Shown: piece by piece, positions 56,757 through 64,000 of the stretch
Position numbering within the stretch: position 1 is the stretch's first letter
Layout: each line of letters opens with the position of its first letter
Source: Schaalia dentiphila ATCC 17982
GTDB lineage: Bacteria; Actinomycetota; Actinomycetes; Actinomycetales; Actinomycetaceae
Assembly (NCBI RefSeq): GCF_000154225.1
Contig: NZ_DS264586.1
Span: forward strand, 1,270,527-1,334,526
Direction: 5' to 3'
DNA length: 64,000 nucleotides
Made by a program: the position numbers and the translations under genes
The notes under the pieces: model-generated
The model's database searches: none
The model's input: only the letters and a program-made list of their open reading frames with translations
Told to the model about the DNA's origin: nothing

Positions 56757-56908
56757 GAAAAGCCTCCCATTCCCTGGACTTCAATTTCGATGTCCAAGAA
56801 ACGGGAGGCAGTTCATTGTGACCGCCGGGGCCTCGTCGCACTCCTGCTCGTGCAAGGCGCGGGCCTATACTCAATGGCGTACTGCCGAACCCAAATGAAA
56901 GCGTGATC

Positions 56909-57553
56909 ATGCGTTTCCTGTCTCCCCAAGACGCTGTGACCATCGAAGACCAGCACAGCCCCCGTACCGTGACCAAGAGCGAGACTGTGTGGAACGGCCG
57001 CATCGTCGACATGATCAAAGACCACGTCATTGTCGTCGAGGGCCAGGAACCCGTTGTTCGTGAATACACGCGGCACCCGGGTGCCGTCGCTGTCATCGTG
57101 CTGCGCGGTGAGAGTGGGGGAGAGGAGCTTCTCCTGGAGCGTCAGTACCGTCACCCCGTCAAGGCCGAGCTGTGGGAGATTCCCGCGGGTCTGCTCGATG
57201 TTCCCGGTGAGGATCCGCGCATCGCAGCAGAGCGCGAGCTTGCTGAAGAGGCTGATCTGGTTGCCGATCGCTGGGACGTCCTCGTCGACTACTTCACCTC
57301 GCCTGGCGTCTCGACTGAGCCGCTGCGTATTTTCCTCGCCCGCGAGCTCCACGACGCCGACGAGGCCTTCGAGCGTGAGGACGAGGAAGCGACGATGGAA
57401 TACGCGTGGGTGAGCCTCGATGATGCGCTCACCATGGTGTTGGATGGGCGGCTGCACAACCCGTCGGCCATCATCGGTGTCCTCGCCGCGCACGCCGCTC
57501 GCGCGCGCGGGTGGGCCGGAATGCGGGCAACCGACGCTCCGTGGCTCCGGTGA
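56909..57553 (+). CDS. Nudix hydrolase, ADP-ribose pyrophosphatase type
   Basis: The 214-residue enzyme carries the Nudix box (GLLDVPGEDPRIAAERELAE, then EADL) with the REx2EE metal ligands and the upstream ELWEIPAG typical of ADP-ribose pyrophosphatase. It cleaves ADP-ribose to AMP and ribose-5-phosphate. ATG 56909 is preferred over GTG 56903 because GAAAG lies at a better distance. The gene is now 93 bp from the end of an IS copy, which may have displaced its original promoter. Confidence 0.9.
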   Translation: MRFLSPQDAVTIEDQHSPRTVTKSETVWNGRIVDMIKDHVIVVEGQEPVVREYTRHPGAVAVIVLRGESGGEELLLERQYRHPVKAELWEIPAGLLDVPGEDPRIAAERELAEEADLVADRWDVLVDYFTSPGVSTEPLRIFLARELHDADEAFEREDEEATMEYAWVSLDDALTMVLDGRLHNPSAIIGVLAAHAARARGWAGMRATDAPWLR

Positions 57554-57682
57554 TTTTTCTCCGGTAGGTCCTAGGTCCCTAAATGTGTGGGCGGTCCAAC
57601 ACTCCAAGCGGCTTTTCGCAACGCCTATTTATCTAAATTGGCGTACACTCGTTCCCAGAGAAAAGCACACAGAGGCGCAGTA

Positions 57683-58402
57683 ATGGAGCGTCGGAGCGGA
57701 GGACACGTGGCAGAAGAATCAGACGCCACTACTCGACAGCAGGTGCTCGATCTCATCGTCGAAAAGGGGCCGGTTACGGCCTCGTCGATCGCGAAGGTCC
57801 TGGGGCTGACGACGGCCGCCGTGCGGCGCCACATCACTCTCCTCTTGGACTCTAAGGAGATCGCCGAGCACGAGCCCAGTGCTCCGTCGAAGCGTGGCCG
57901 TGGTAGGCCCGCACGTCACTACGTCGCGACCGAACGGGCACACGTTCACCTTGCCGATGGATATTCCGACCTCGCCTCCAAGGCCCTCGGATACCTTGGC
58001 CAGCTCGGTGGGCATGAAGCCGTTGAGTCTTTTGCTGCAGCGCGGTCGCGCGAGATCGAGCGGCGCTACGCGCCGATCGTGCGCGACGCGGGTTCAGACC
58101 CGCGGGTGCGCGCCCAGGCGCTCGCCGATGCGCTTACTCAGGACGGCTACGCGGCCACTGTGCGCGACATCGGCGGTGGAACGCTCGCGGTGCAGCTGTG
58201 CCAGGGCCACTGCCCGATTCAAAATGTCGCGGGAGATTTCCCGCAGCTGTGCGACGCCGAGACGCTTGCCTTTGGCAAGCTGCTTGACGTCCACGTGCAA
58301 CGACTTTCCACGCTTGCTGGCGGGGGACACGTGTGCACAACCCACATTCCCGTGGGTATGCCCGTCATCCGCCCCGGAGCGCGGAACGTGCGACGCAAGT
58401 AG
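57683..58402 (+). CDS. sufR: SufR-type iron-sulfur transcriptional regulator
   Basis: The protein (239 residues from ATG 57683) has an N-terminal ArsR/DeoR-like winged helix (TASSIAKVLGLTTAAVRRHI), followed by a KRGRGRPARHY segment, and a C-terminal cluster-binding region with CQGHCPIQNVAG and FPQLCDAE. SufR represses the suf operon when it holds an Fe-S cluster. An alternative start is GTG 57707, which has a good GGAGG but only four bases of spacing. It leads the suf operon, sufB following after 32 bp. The 129-bp gap before it (57554-57682) includes a TACACT that may be a -10. Confidence 0.9.
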   Translation: MERRSGGHVAEESDATTRQQVLDLIVEKGPVTASSIAKVLGLTTAAVRRHITLLLDSKEIAEHEPSAPSKRGRGRPARHYVATERAHVHLADGYSDLASKALGYLGQLGGHEAVESFAAARSREIERRYAPIVRDAGSDPRVRAQALADALTQDGYAATVRDIGGGTLAVQLCQGHCPIQNVAGDFPQLCDAETLAFGKLLDVHVQRLSTLAGGGHVCTTHIPVGMPVIRPGARNVRRK

Positions 58403-58434
58403 CACTTGGTTAAGAACGAGAGGTTGACACAACA

Positions 58435-59880
58435 ATGACGCAGGCACCCGCCTCGGGCGCTGATGACCGTCGAATGACCGATGATGAGATCATCGAGTCG
58501 ATTGGCGGTTACGAATACGGTTGGCACGACTCCGACGACTACTCGAAGGACGTCCCCACCGGAATTAACGAAGAAATCGTTCGCTTCATCTCTGAGGTGA
58601 AGGACGAGCCGCAGTGGATGCGGGAGCGCCGCCTGAAGGCGCTGGAACTGTTCGAACGTAAGCCGATGCCGGCGTGGGGTCCCGATCTGTCCCACGTGGA
58701 TTTCGATTCGTTCAAGTACTACGTACGTCCGACGGATCGCCAGGTCAACGACTGGGAAGACCTGCCTGAGGAAATTCGCGACACATATGACCGCCTCGGC
58801 ATTCCCGAGGCTGAGAAGTCGCGCCTGGTCTCCGGCGTCGCCGCTCAGTACGAGTCCGAGGTCGTCTACCAGCAGATCCAGGAAGACCTGGAGCGACAGG
58901 GCGTCATCTTCACTGACACCGACACCGGCCTGCGCGAGTACCCGGAGATCTTCGAGGAGTACTTCGGTAAGTGCGTTCCCGCGGGTGACAACAAGTTCTC
59001 TGCACTGAATACGGCAGCCTGGTCCGGTGGATCCTTCGTCTACGTCCCCAAGGGCGTTCACGTGACGATCCCGCTGCAGGCGTACTTCCGCATCAACACG
59101 TCGGCAATGGGCCAGTTTGAGCGCACGCTGATCATCGCCGACGAAGGCTCTTACGTCCACTATGTTGAGGGCTGCACCGCCCCCATCTACGACGAGAACT
59201 CTCTCCACTCCGGCGTCATCGAGATCTTCGTGAAGAAGGACGCTCGCGTACGCTACACGACGATTCAGAACTGGTCGACGAACGTCCTCAACCTGGTTAC
59301 CCAGCGTGCAATGGTTGAAGAAGGCGGCACCATGGAATGGGTCGACGGCAACATGGGTGCCGCGATCACCATGAAGTACCCGGCCTGCTTCCTGATGGGT
59401 GAGCACGCCCGTGGCGAGACGCTGTCCATCGGTTTCGCAGGCCCCGGCCAGCAGCAGGACACCGGCGCCAAGATGGTGCACATGGCCCCCCACACCTCCT
59501 CGTCGATCGTGTCGAAGTCCGTGTCCCGAGGCGGTGGCCGCACCTCCTACCGTGGCCTCGTCCAGGTCAACGCCCGTGCGCGTCACTCCAAGTCGAACGT
59601 GCTCTGCGACGCCCTGCTCGTCGATAAGATCTCGCGGACCGACACCTACCCCTACGTTGACGTGCGCACCGACGACGTCGAAATGGGCCACGAGGCAACC
59701 GTCACGAAGGTGAGCGCCGACCAGCTCTTCTACCTGATGAGCCGCGGTCTCGACGAGAACGAGGCCATGGCAATGATCGTGCGCGGCTTCGTCGAGCCGA
59801 TCGCCAAGGAGCTTCCGATGGAGTATGCCCTCGAGCTCAACCGCCTCATTGAACTGCAGATGGAAGGATCCGTCGGCTGA
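58435..59880 (+). CDS. sufB: Fe-S cluster assembly scaffold SufB
   Basis: The 481-residue SufB has the conserved GVHVTIPLQAYFRINTSAMG, HYVEGCTAP and the C-terminal DQLFYLMSRGLDENEAMAMI. With SufC and SufD it forms the SufBC2D scaffold where clusters are assembled. Its stop overlaps the sufD ATG by one base. Confidence 0.97.
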   Translation: MTQAPASGADDRRMTDDEIIESIGGYEYGWHDSDDYSKDVPTGINEEIVRFISEVKDEPQWMRERRLKALELFERKPMPAWGPDLSHVDFDSFKYYVRPTDRQVNDWEDLPEEIRDTYDRLGIPEAEKSRLVSGVAAQYESEVVYQQIQEDLERQGVIFTDTDTGLREYPEIFEEYFGKCVPAGDNKFSALNTAAWSGGSFVYVPKGVHVTIPLQAYFRINTSAMGQFERTLIIADEGSYVHYVEGCTAPIYDENSLHSGVIEIFVKKDARVRYTTIQNWSTNVLNLVTQRAMVEEGGTMEWVDGNMGAAITMKYPACFLMGEHARGETLSIGFAGPGQQQDTGAKMVHMAPHTSSSIVSKSVSRGGGRTSYRGLVQVNARARHSKSNVLCDALLVDKISRTDTYPYVDVRTDDVEMGHEATVTKVSADQLFYLMSRGLDENEAMAMIVRGFVEPIAKELPMEYALELNRLIELQMEGSVG

Positions 59881-61070
59881 TGACGACCCCCAACACTATT
59901 GTTGACACCATGAACAAGGCCCACTCGCACGGGGCTGACGCCGAGAAGGCTCACCCGTCGCGCGCGGACCGTCCGACCTCGTTCAACCTGGACGACATTG
60001 TCGTTCCGCACGGACGCGAGGAGGACTGGCGATTCACCCCGATGCGTCGCATCGAGCGCCTCTTCGAACCCGCCAACTACGACGCGGGCGATGCGCCCGT
60101 GACGGTTGACGCTCCCGCTCCCGTCGTCGTCGAAACCGTGACCCGCGACGACAAGCGCCTCGGAACCGTTCTTGCTCCCGGCGATCGCACCGCCGTCGTC
60201 GCGTGGAACGGCTTTGAGCAGGCAACCGTCGTCGAGATCCCGGCAGAGGCTGAGCTCGACGCTCCTGTTCGCATCAACGTGGCGGATATCGAGGGCACCC
60301 GCGCGCAGCACATCGTGATTCGCGCCGAGAACTTCTCGAAGGCTACCGTCATCCTGTCGCACACCGGATCCGCGCAGGCTGCCCTCAACCAGACTGTTGA
60401 GGTTGAGACTGGCGACAGCGCGAACCTGACCGTCGTGTCGCTGCAGGAATGGGACGATACCGTTCTGCACGCCTCGAACCAGCGTCTGGCGCTCGGCCGT
60501 GACTCCAAGCTCACGCACATCGTTGTTAGCTTCGGCGGCGACCTTGTGCGCGTGTGCGCCGACACCGACTTCCGTGGCCCCGGCGCCGAGATCAACATGC
60601 TCGGTATCTACTTCGTGGACGGTGGCCAGCACCTTGAGCACCGCGTGTTCGTTGACCACTCCCAGCCGAAGTGCTTCTCGCGCGTCACCTACAAGGGCGC
60701 CCTCCAGGGCAAGGATGCGCACTCGGTGTGGATCGGCGACTGCCTCATTCGCGAGGCCGCCGACGGAACGGACACCTACGAACTGAACCGCAACCTGGTG
60801 CTCACCGAGGGCGCTAAGGCCGACTCCGTCCCCAACCTCGAGATCGAGAACGGCGAGATTGAAGGCGCCGGACACGCGTCTGCGACCGGTCGTTTCGACG
60901 ACGAGCAGCTGTTCTACCTGATGAGCCGTGGTGTTCCTGAGCACGAGGCACGCCGCCTGGTCGTGCGCGGCTTCTTCGCCGAACTGATCAACCAGATTGG
61001 CGTCCCCGAGGTGGTCGAGCACCTCATGGCAACCGTCGAGGCCGAGCTGGCCAAGTCCCGTAACAACTGA
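59880..61070 (+). CDS. sufD: Fe-S cluster assembly protein SufD
   Basis: The 396-residue protein is a SufB paralogue with the beta-helix core and the C-terminal LFYLMSRGVPEHEARRLVVR block. It pairs with SufB and binds SufC. ATG 59880 overlaps the sufB stop. Confidence 0.96.
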   Translation: MTTPNTIVDTMNKAHSHGADAEKAHPSRADRPTSFNLDDIVVPHGREEDWRFTPMRRIERLFEPANYDAGDAPVTVDAPAPVVVETVTRDDKRLGTVLAPGDRTAVVAWNGFEQATVVEIPAEAELDAPVRINVADIEGTRAQHIVIRAENFSKATVILSHTGSAQAALNQTVEVETGDSANLTVVSLQEWDDTVLHASNQRLALGRDSKLTHIVVSFGGDLVRVCADTDFRGPGAEINMLGIYFVDGGQHLEHRVFVDHSQPKCFSRVTYKGALQGKDAHSVWIGDCLIREAADGTDTYELNRNLVLTEGAKADSVPNLEIENGEIEGAGHASATGRFDDEQLFYLMSRGVPEHEARRLVVRGFFAELINQIGVPEVVEHLMATVEAELAKSRNN

Positions 61071-61086
61071 GCTGTAAGGAATACAT

Positions 61087-61839
61087 ATGTCGACTCTGCG
61101 TATTAAGGATCTGCACGTCTCCGTCGAGACCGCCGAGGGCCCCAAGGAAATCCTCAAGGGCGTCAACCTCACCATCAACTCCGGTGAAATCCACGCCATC
61201 ATGGGCCCCAACGGCTCCGGCAAGTCCACCATGGCCTACGCTCTGGCCGGTCACCCCGATTACGAGATCACCTCGGGTGAGGCATGGCTCGACGACCAGC
61301 TCATCACCGAGATGAGCGTCGACGAGCGCGCCAAGGCAGGCCTGTTCCTGGCCATGCAGTACCCCGTCGAGGTCGCTGGCGTGTCCGTCTCCAACTTCCT
61401 GCGCACCGCCAAGACCGCGATCGACGGCCAGGCTCCGGCCCTGCGCTCGTGGGTCAAGGACATGAAGAGCTCCATGGAGAACCTGCGCATGGACTCCGAC
61501 TTCGCCGAGCGTGACGTCAACGTCGGCTTCTCTGGCGGTGAGAAGAAGCGCCTGGAGATCCTGCAGATGGAGCTGCTCAAGCCCTCCTTCGCCGTCCTCG
61601 ACGAGACCGACTCCGGCCTCGACGTCGACGCTCTGCGCATCGTGTCCGAGGGCGTCAACCGCGTCCACGGTGAGACCGGCTGCGGCGTTATGCTGATCAC
61701 GCACTACACCCGTATCCTGCGCTACATCAAGCCCAGCCACGTTCACGTTTTCGTCGACGGCCGCGTTGCCGCTCAGGGCGGCCCCGAGCTGGCCGACGAG
61801 CTCGAAGAGAACGGCTACGACAAGTACCTGGGTCTCTGA
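61087..61839 (+). CDS. sufC: Fe-S cluster assembly ATPase SufC
   Basis: The 250-residue ABC-type ATPase has Walker A GPNGSGKSTM, signature GFSGGEKKRLEILQM and Walker B FAVLDETDSGLD, the last typical of SufC. It energises SufBD during cluster assembly. It lies 16 bp after sufD and five bases before sufS. Confidence 0.97.
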   Translation: MSTLRIKDLHVSVETAEGPKEILKGVNLTINSGEIHAIMGPNGSGKSTMAYALAGHPDYEITSGEAWLDDQLITEMSVDERAKAGLFLAMQYPVEVAGVSVSNFLRTAKTAIDGQAPALRSWVKDMKSSMENLRMDSDFAERDVNVGFSGGEKKRLEILQMELLKPSFAVLDETDSGLDVDALRIVSEGVNRVHGETGCGVMLITHYTRILRYIKPSHVHVFVDGRVAAQGGPELADELEENGYDKYLGL

Positions 61840-61844
61840 TCGCC

Positions 61845-63122
61845 GTGTCTACGGACTTCACCGCCGCCGAGCTCAACGCGATTCGATCGGACTTTCCGAT
61901 TCTGAGTCGCGTCGGGCGCGGCGGCGCGCCCATTGCGTACCTCGACGCATCTGCGACCTCGCAGAAGCCCGTGTGCGTGATCGACGCCGAGGCCGACTTC
62001 TACCGCCGTAGCAACGGAGCGGTCCACCGAGGTACGCACCTTCTCGGCGACGAGGCGACTGACGCTTTTGAGAGCGCGCGGGGTACCCTGGCCTCGTTCG
62101 TGGGCGTTGCACCCGACGAGATCGTGTGGACGAAGAACGCCACCGAGGCGATCAACCTCGTCGCTCTGTCCATGGGAAACGCGTCGCAGGGCATGGGAGG
62201 CGCGCAGTCTGCTGCTCTGCGCGTGGGACGGGGCGATCGCATTGTCTGTACGCGCGCTGAGCACCACGCGAACATCGTTCCGTGGCAGCAGCTGTGTGAG
62301 CGTACGGGCGCCGAGCTCGCATGGCTCGATCTGACGCCCGACGGTCGCATTGACCTGGACACGCTGTCGGTTATTACGCCGAATACCCGTTTGGTTGCAT
62401 TTACCCACGTGTCTAACGTCACGGGCGCCGTTTCGCCTGTTGCTGCCGTGACTGCAGCTGCGCGCGCCGTCGGCGCGCTTATTCTCCTCGACACGTGCCA
62501 GTCCAGCGCGCACATGCCGCTCGACCTGTCCGTGCTCGACGTGGACTTTGCGGTATTTTCCTCCCACAAGATGCTCGGCCCCACGGGTGCGGGCGCGCTG
62601 TGGGGACGTCGTGCGCTTCTAGCTGCGATGCCACCCGTTCTCACCGGCGGCTCGATGATCGAATGGGTGACCATGGAGGAATCGACCTTCATGGCTCCTC
62701 CCGAGCGTTTCGAAGCCGGATCGCAGCCTGTCGCGCAGATCGCCGCCTGGTCGGAGGCACTGCGCTACCTGTCGATGCTCGGCATGGACCGCGTGGAGGC
62801 CCACGAGCACGCGCTTACCCGCATGATGCTCGACGGAATTTCGTCGATCGACGGTATTCAGGTGCTCGGCCCTGACTCGGACGTCGATCGCATCGGCGTC
62901 GTCGCTTTCGCCGTCGACGGTGTGCATCCGCACGACGTCGGCCAGTTCATGGACTCCGTGGACGTGGCCGTGCGCGTCGGACACCACTGCGCGATCCCGC
63001 TCCATACGTTCTTCCAGGTGCGTTCTTCCGCGCGTGCGTCGGTCGCACCGACAACCACTGTGCAGGAGATCGACCGTCTCATTGATGGCCTGTCGAAGGT
63101 CCGCAGTTTCTTCGGCCGATAG
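61845..63122 (+). CDS. sufS: Cysteine desulfurase SufS
   Basis: The 425-residue class II desulfurase has the PLP lysine in FSSHKMLGPTGAGALWG and the catalytic cysteine in VRVGHHCAIPLH. It mobilises cysteine sulfur and transfers it to SufU. GTG 61845 is used. The order sufC-sufS-sufU is the standard one in actinobacteria and Firmicutes. Confidence 0.96.
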   Translation: MSTDFTAAELNAIRSDFPILSRVGRGGAPIAYLDASATSQKPVCVIDAEADFYRRSNGAVHRGTHLLGDEATDAFESARGTLASFVGVAPDEIVWTKNATEAINLVALSMGNASQGMGGAQSAALRVGRGDRIVCTRAEHHANIVPWQQLCERTGAELAWLDLTPDGRIDLDTLSVITPNTRLVAFTHVSNVTGAVSPVAAVTAAARAVGALILLDTCQSSAHMPLDLSVLDVDFAVFSSHKMLGPTGAGALWGRRALLAAMPPVLTGGSMIEWVTMEESTFMAPPERFEAGSQPVAQIAAWSEALRYLSMLGMDRVEAHEHALTRMMLDGISSIDGIQVLGPDSDVDRIGVVAFAVDGVHPHDVGQFMDSVDVAVRVGHHCAIPLHTFFQVRSSARASVAPTTTVQEIDRLIDGLSKVRSFFGR

Positions 63123-63160
63123 AATCGCCAACAGTACCGGAATCATTTGGAAAGGTTGCC

Positions 63161-63637
63161 ATGGGAAGTCTTGAGCAGTTGTACCAGCAGGTGATCCTCG
63201 ATCACGCTCGGGAGAAGCACGGTGCGGGGGACCCGAGCGGTATGGATGCTTCGTCGCACCAGGTGAACCCTACGTGCGGCGACGAGGTGACGCTGGGCGT
63301 CACGCTGGACGGGGAACGTCTTGCTTCCCTGCAGTGGGACGGGGACGGCTGCTCGATCTCGCGCGCGTCTCTGTCCATGATGACGGACCTGACCCAAGGC
63401 AAGTCCGCCGAGGAAATCGGCCGCCTGTACCGGGACATGGAGGTCATGATGCATTCGCGTAACCTCGGAGTCGATGATGAGATCCTCGACGACCTGGGCG
63501 ACGCGGCCGCCCTCGAATCTACGTCGCAGTTCGCGAATCGCGTGAAGTGCGCCCTCCTGGGATGGTACGCGCTGCGCGACGCGATGGCCAAGTCCGGCAT
63601 TGATATTTCCACCGCGGGCGAGCCCGCTGAGCAGTAA
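63161..63637 (+). CDS. sufU: Sulfur-transfer protein SufU
   Basis: The 158-residue protein has the three conserved cysteines and Asp that bind zinc: NPTCGDEVTLGV, DGDGCSISRASLSMM and RVKCALLGW. It accepts persulfide sulfur from SufS and passes it to SufB. AAAGG precedes ATG 63161. Confidence 0.95.
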   Translation: MGSLEQLYQQVILDHAREKHGAGDPSGMDASSHQVNPTCGDEVTLGVTLDGERLASLQWDGDGCSISRASLSMMTDLTQGKSAEEIGRLYRDMEVMMHSRNLGVDDEILDDLGDAAALESTSQFANRVKCALLGWYALRDAMAKSGIDISTAGEPAEQ

Positions 63638-63647
63638 AGGAACACCC

Positions 63648-64000
63648 ATGAGTAACCCGATGGCTCAGTCTGAGCCCGTCGAGCAGCGCTTCGGAGCGCC
63701 CGCGCAGGAAGCGCCGGACGCCGAGGTGCCCACCCGCCAGATTGACGGCACCGACGTCATTGAGCAGGGCACCCTTGCCGCCGAGAACGTGCTCGAAGCC
63801 CTCAAGGACGTTATCGACCCCGAACTCGGCATCAACATTGTTGATCTCGGCCTGGTCTACGGTGTCGTCATCGGCTCCGAGAACCAGGTGCGCCTCGATA
63901 TGACCCTGACGTCGGCCGCCTGCCCGCTCACCGATGTTATCGAGCGCCAGGCGCAGACGATTCTGTCTGCCGTCACCGACGAGGTCCAGATCAACTGGGT
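63648..64000 (+). CDS. SufT-like DUF59/MIP18-family iron-sulfur protein, 3'-truncated by window edge
   Basis: It begins MSNPMAQSEPVEQRFGAPAQ and, after an acidic linker, enters a DUF59 domain: VLEALKDVIDPELGINIVDL and MTLTSAACPLTDVI, with the conserved Cys. The frame runs off the right edge after 117 codons. Proteins of this family mature Fe-S enzymes and commonly end the suf operon. AAAGGAA precedes ATG 63648. Confidence 0.9.
   Translation, partial: MSNPMAQSEPVEQRFGAPAQEAPDAEVPTRQIDGTDVIEQGTLAAENVLEALKDVIDPELGINIVDLGLVYGVVIGSENQVRLDMTLTSAACPLTDVIERQAQTILSAVTDEVQINW

Larger units (their letters stand above)
55343..56815 (-). mobile_element. IS3-family (IS150-like) insertion sequence, copy 2
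   Basis: A 1,473-bp copy of the element at 38052-39524 with the same inverted ends, flanked by a TTG duplication (55340-55342 and 56816-56818). Both transposase frames translate identically to those of copy 1. As in copy 1, the insertion lies in a hairpin loop, and it separates steB from the Nudix gene. Confidence 0.95.
55326..56831. terminator. Second hairpin terminator split by the IS element
   Basis: GCCCCGGTGGT (55326-55336) and ACCGCCGGGGC (56821-56831) pair with one G-U after removal of the IS and one TTG duplication, giving an 11-bp stem with loop TCATTGTG. It would follow steB and precede the Nudix gene. Confidence 0.7.

Overview
The window is high-GC actinobacterial chromosome. The rRNA sequence, the gene order (tRNA-Trp-secE-nusG-rplK-rplA; tlyA-nadK-recN-steA-steB; sufR-BDCSUT) and codon usage fit the Actinomyces/Schaalia group; from memory the 16S variable regions look closest to Schaalia odontolytica or S. 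meyeri. No database search was possible, so the species assignment is an inference.

Layout. 1-1013: a truncated HTH-nucleotidyltransferase gene with its own palindromic operator, a C-terminal remnant of murB, and an exactly mirror-symmetric array of six GGATAGGTT repeats at a 19-bp pitch. 1014-4111 (minus): aspartate aminotransferase, alpha/beta hydrolase, adenosine deaminase. 4293-6970: tRNA-Trp, secE, nusG, rplK, rplA. 7045-13513: a five-gene uptake operon (ECF S, T and double ATPase, then two exporter-fold ABC half-transporters) behind a candidate iron box. 13624-14859: rplJ leader, rplJ, rplL. 14920-17642: TipA-like regulator, tRNA-Asn, a membrane-anchored unknown protein and an alkyltransferase-like DNA repair protein.

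17700-37056 is the metabolic centre. A fucose locus (sugar ABC transporter, fucose isomerase, FGGY kinase, LacI regulator, fucose mutarotase) lacks any aldolase. It is followed by a DeoR-led operon encoding a complete 2-oxo-acid/acetoin-type dehydrogenase complex (E2, E3, fused E1), a PHP-domain hydrolase, a SrlD-like polyol-phosphate dehydrogenase and an enlarged SorE-like ketose-1-phosphate reductase. The second operon has no transporter or kinase, so the two are complementary. I propose that together they degrade a 6-deoxyhexose without an aldolase, through a methyl ketone that is split thiolytically to acetyl-CoA and a tetrose phosphate. This is the best candidate here for an undescribed system, and it is a hypothesis.

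37141-41048: a hypothetical protein and a convergent alanine/glycine symporter, with an IS3-family element in the loop of the hairpin between them. A second copy at 55343-56815 also sits in a hairpin loop, and both have 3-bp target duplications. 41362-46924: a complete 16S-23S-5S operon with promoter, RNase III-type processing stems and terminator. 47040-55304: a TPR-HAD fusion with a 228-bp tandem repeat in an Arg/Gly/Asp-rich N-terminus, a 62-aa conserved-position protein, tlyA, nadK, recN, steA and steB, all with overlapping stop/start codons. 56909-64000: an ADP-ribose pyrophosphatase-type Nudix hydrolase and the suf iron-sulfur cluster operon, whose last gene runs off the window.
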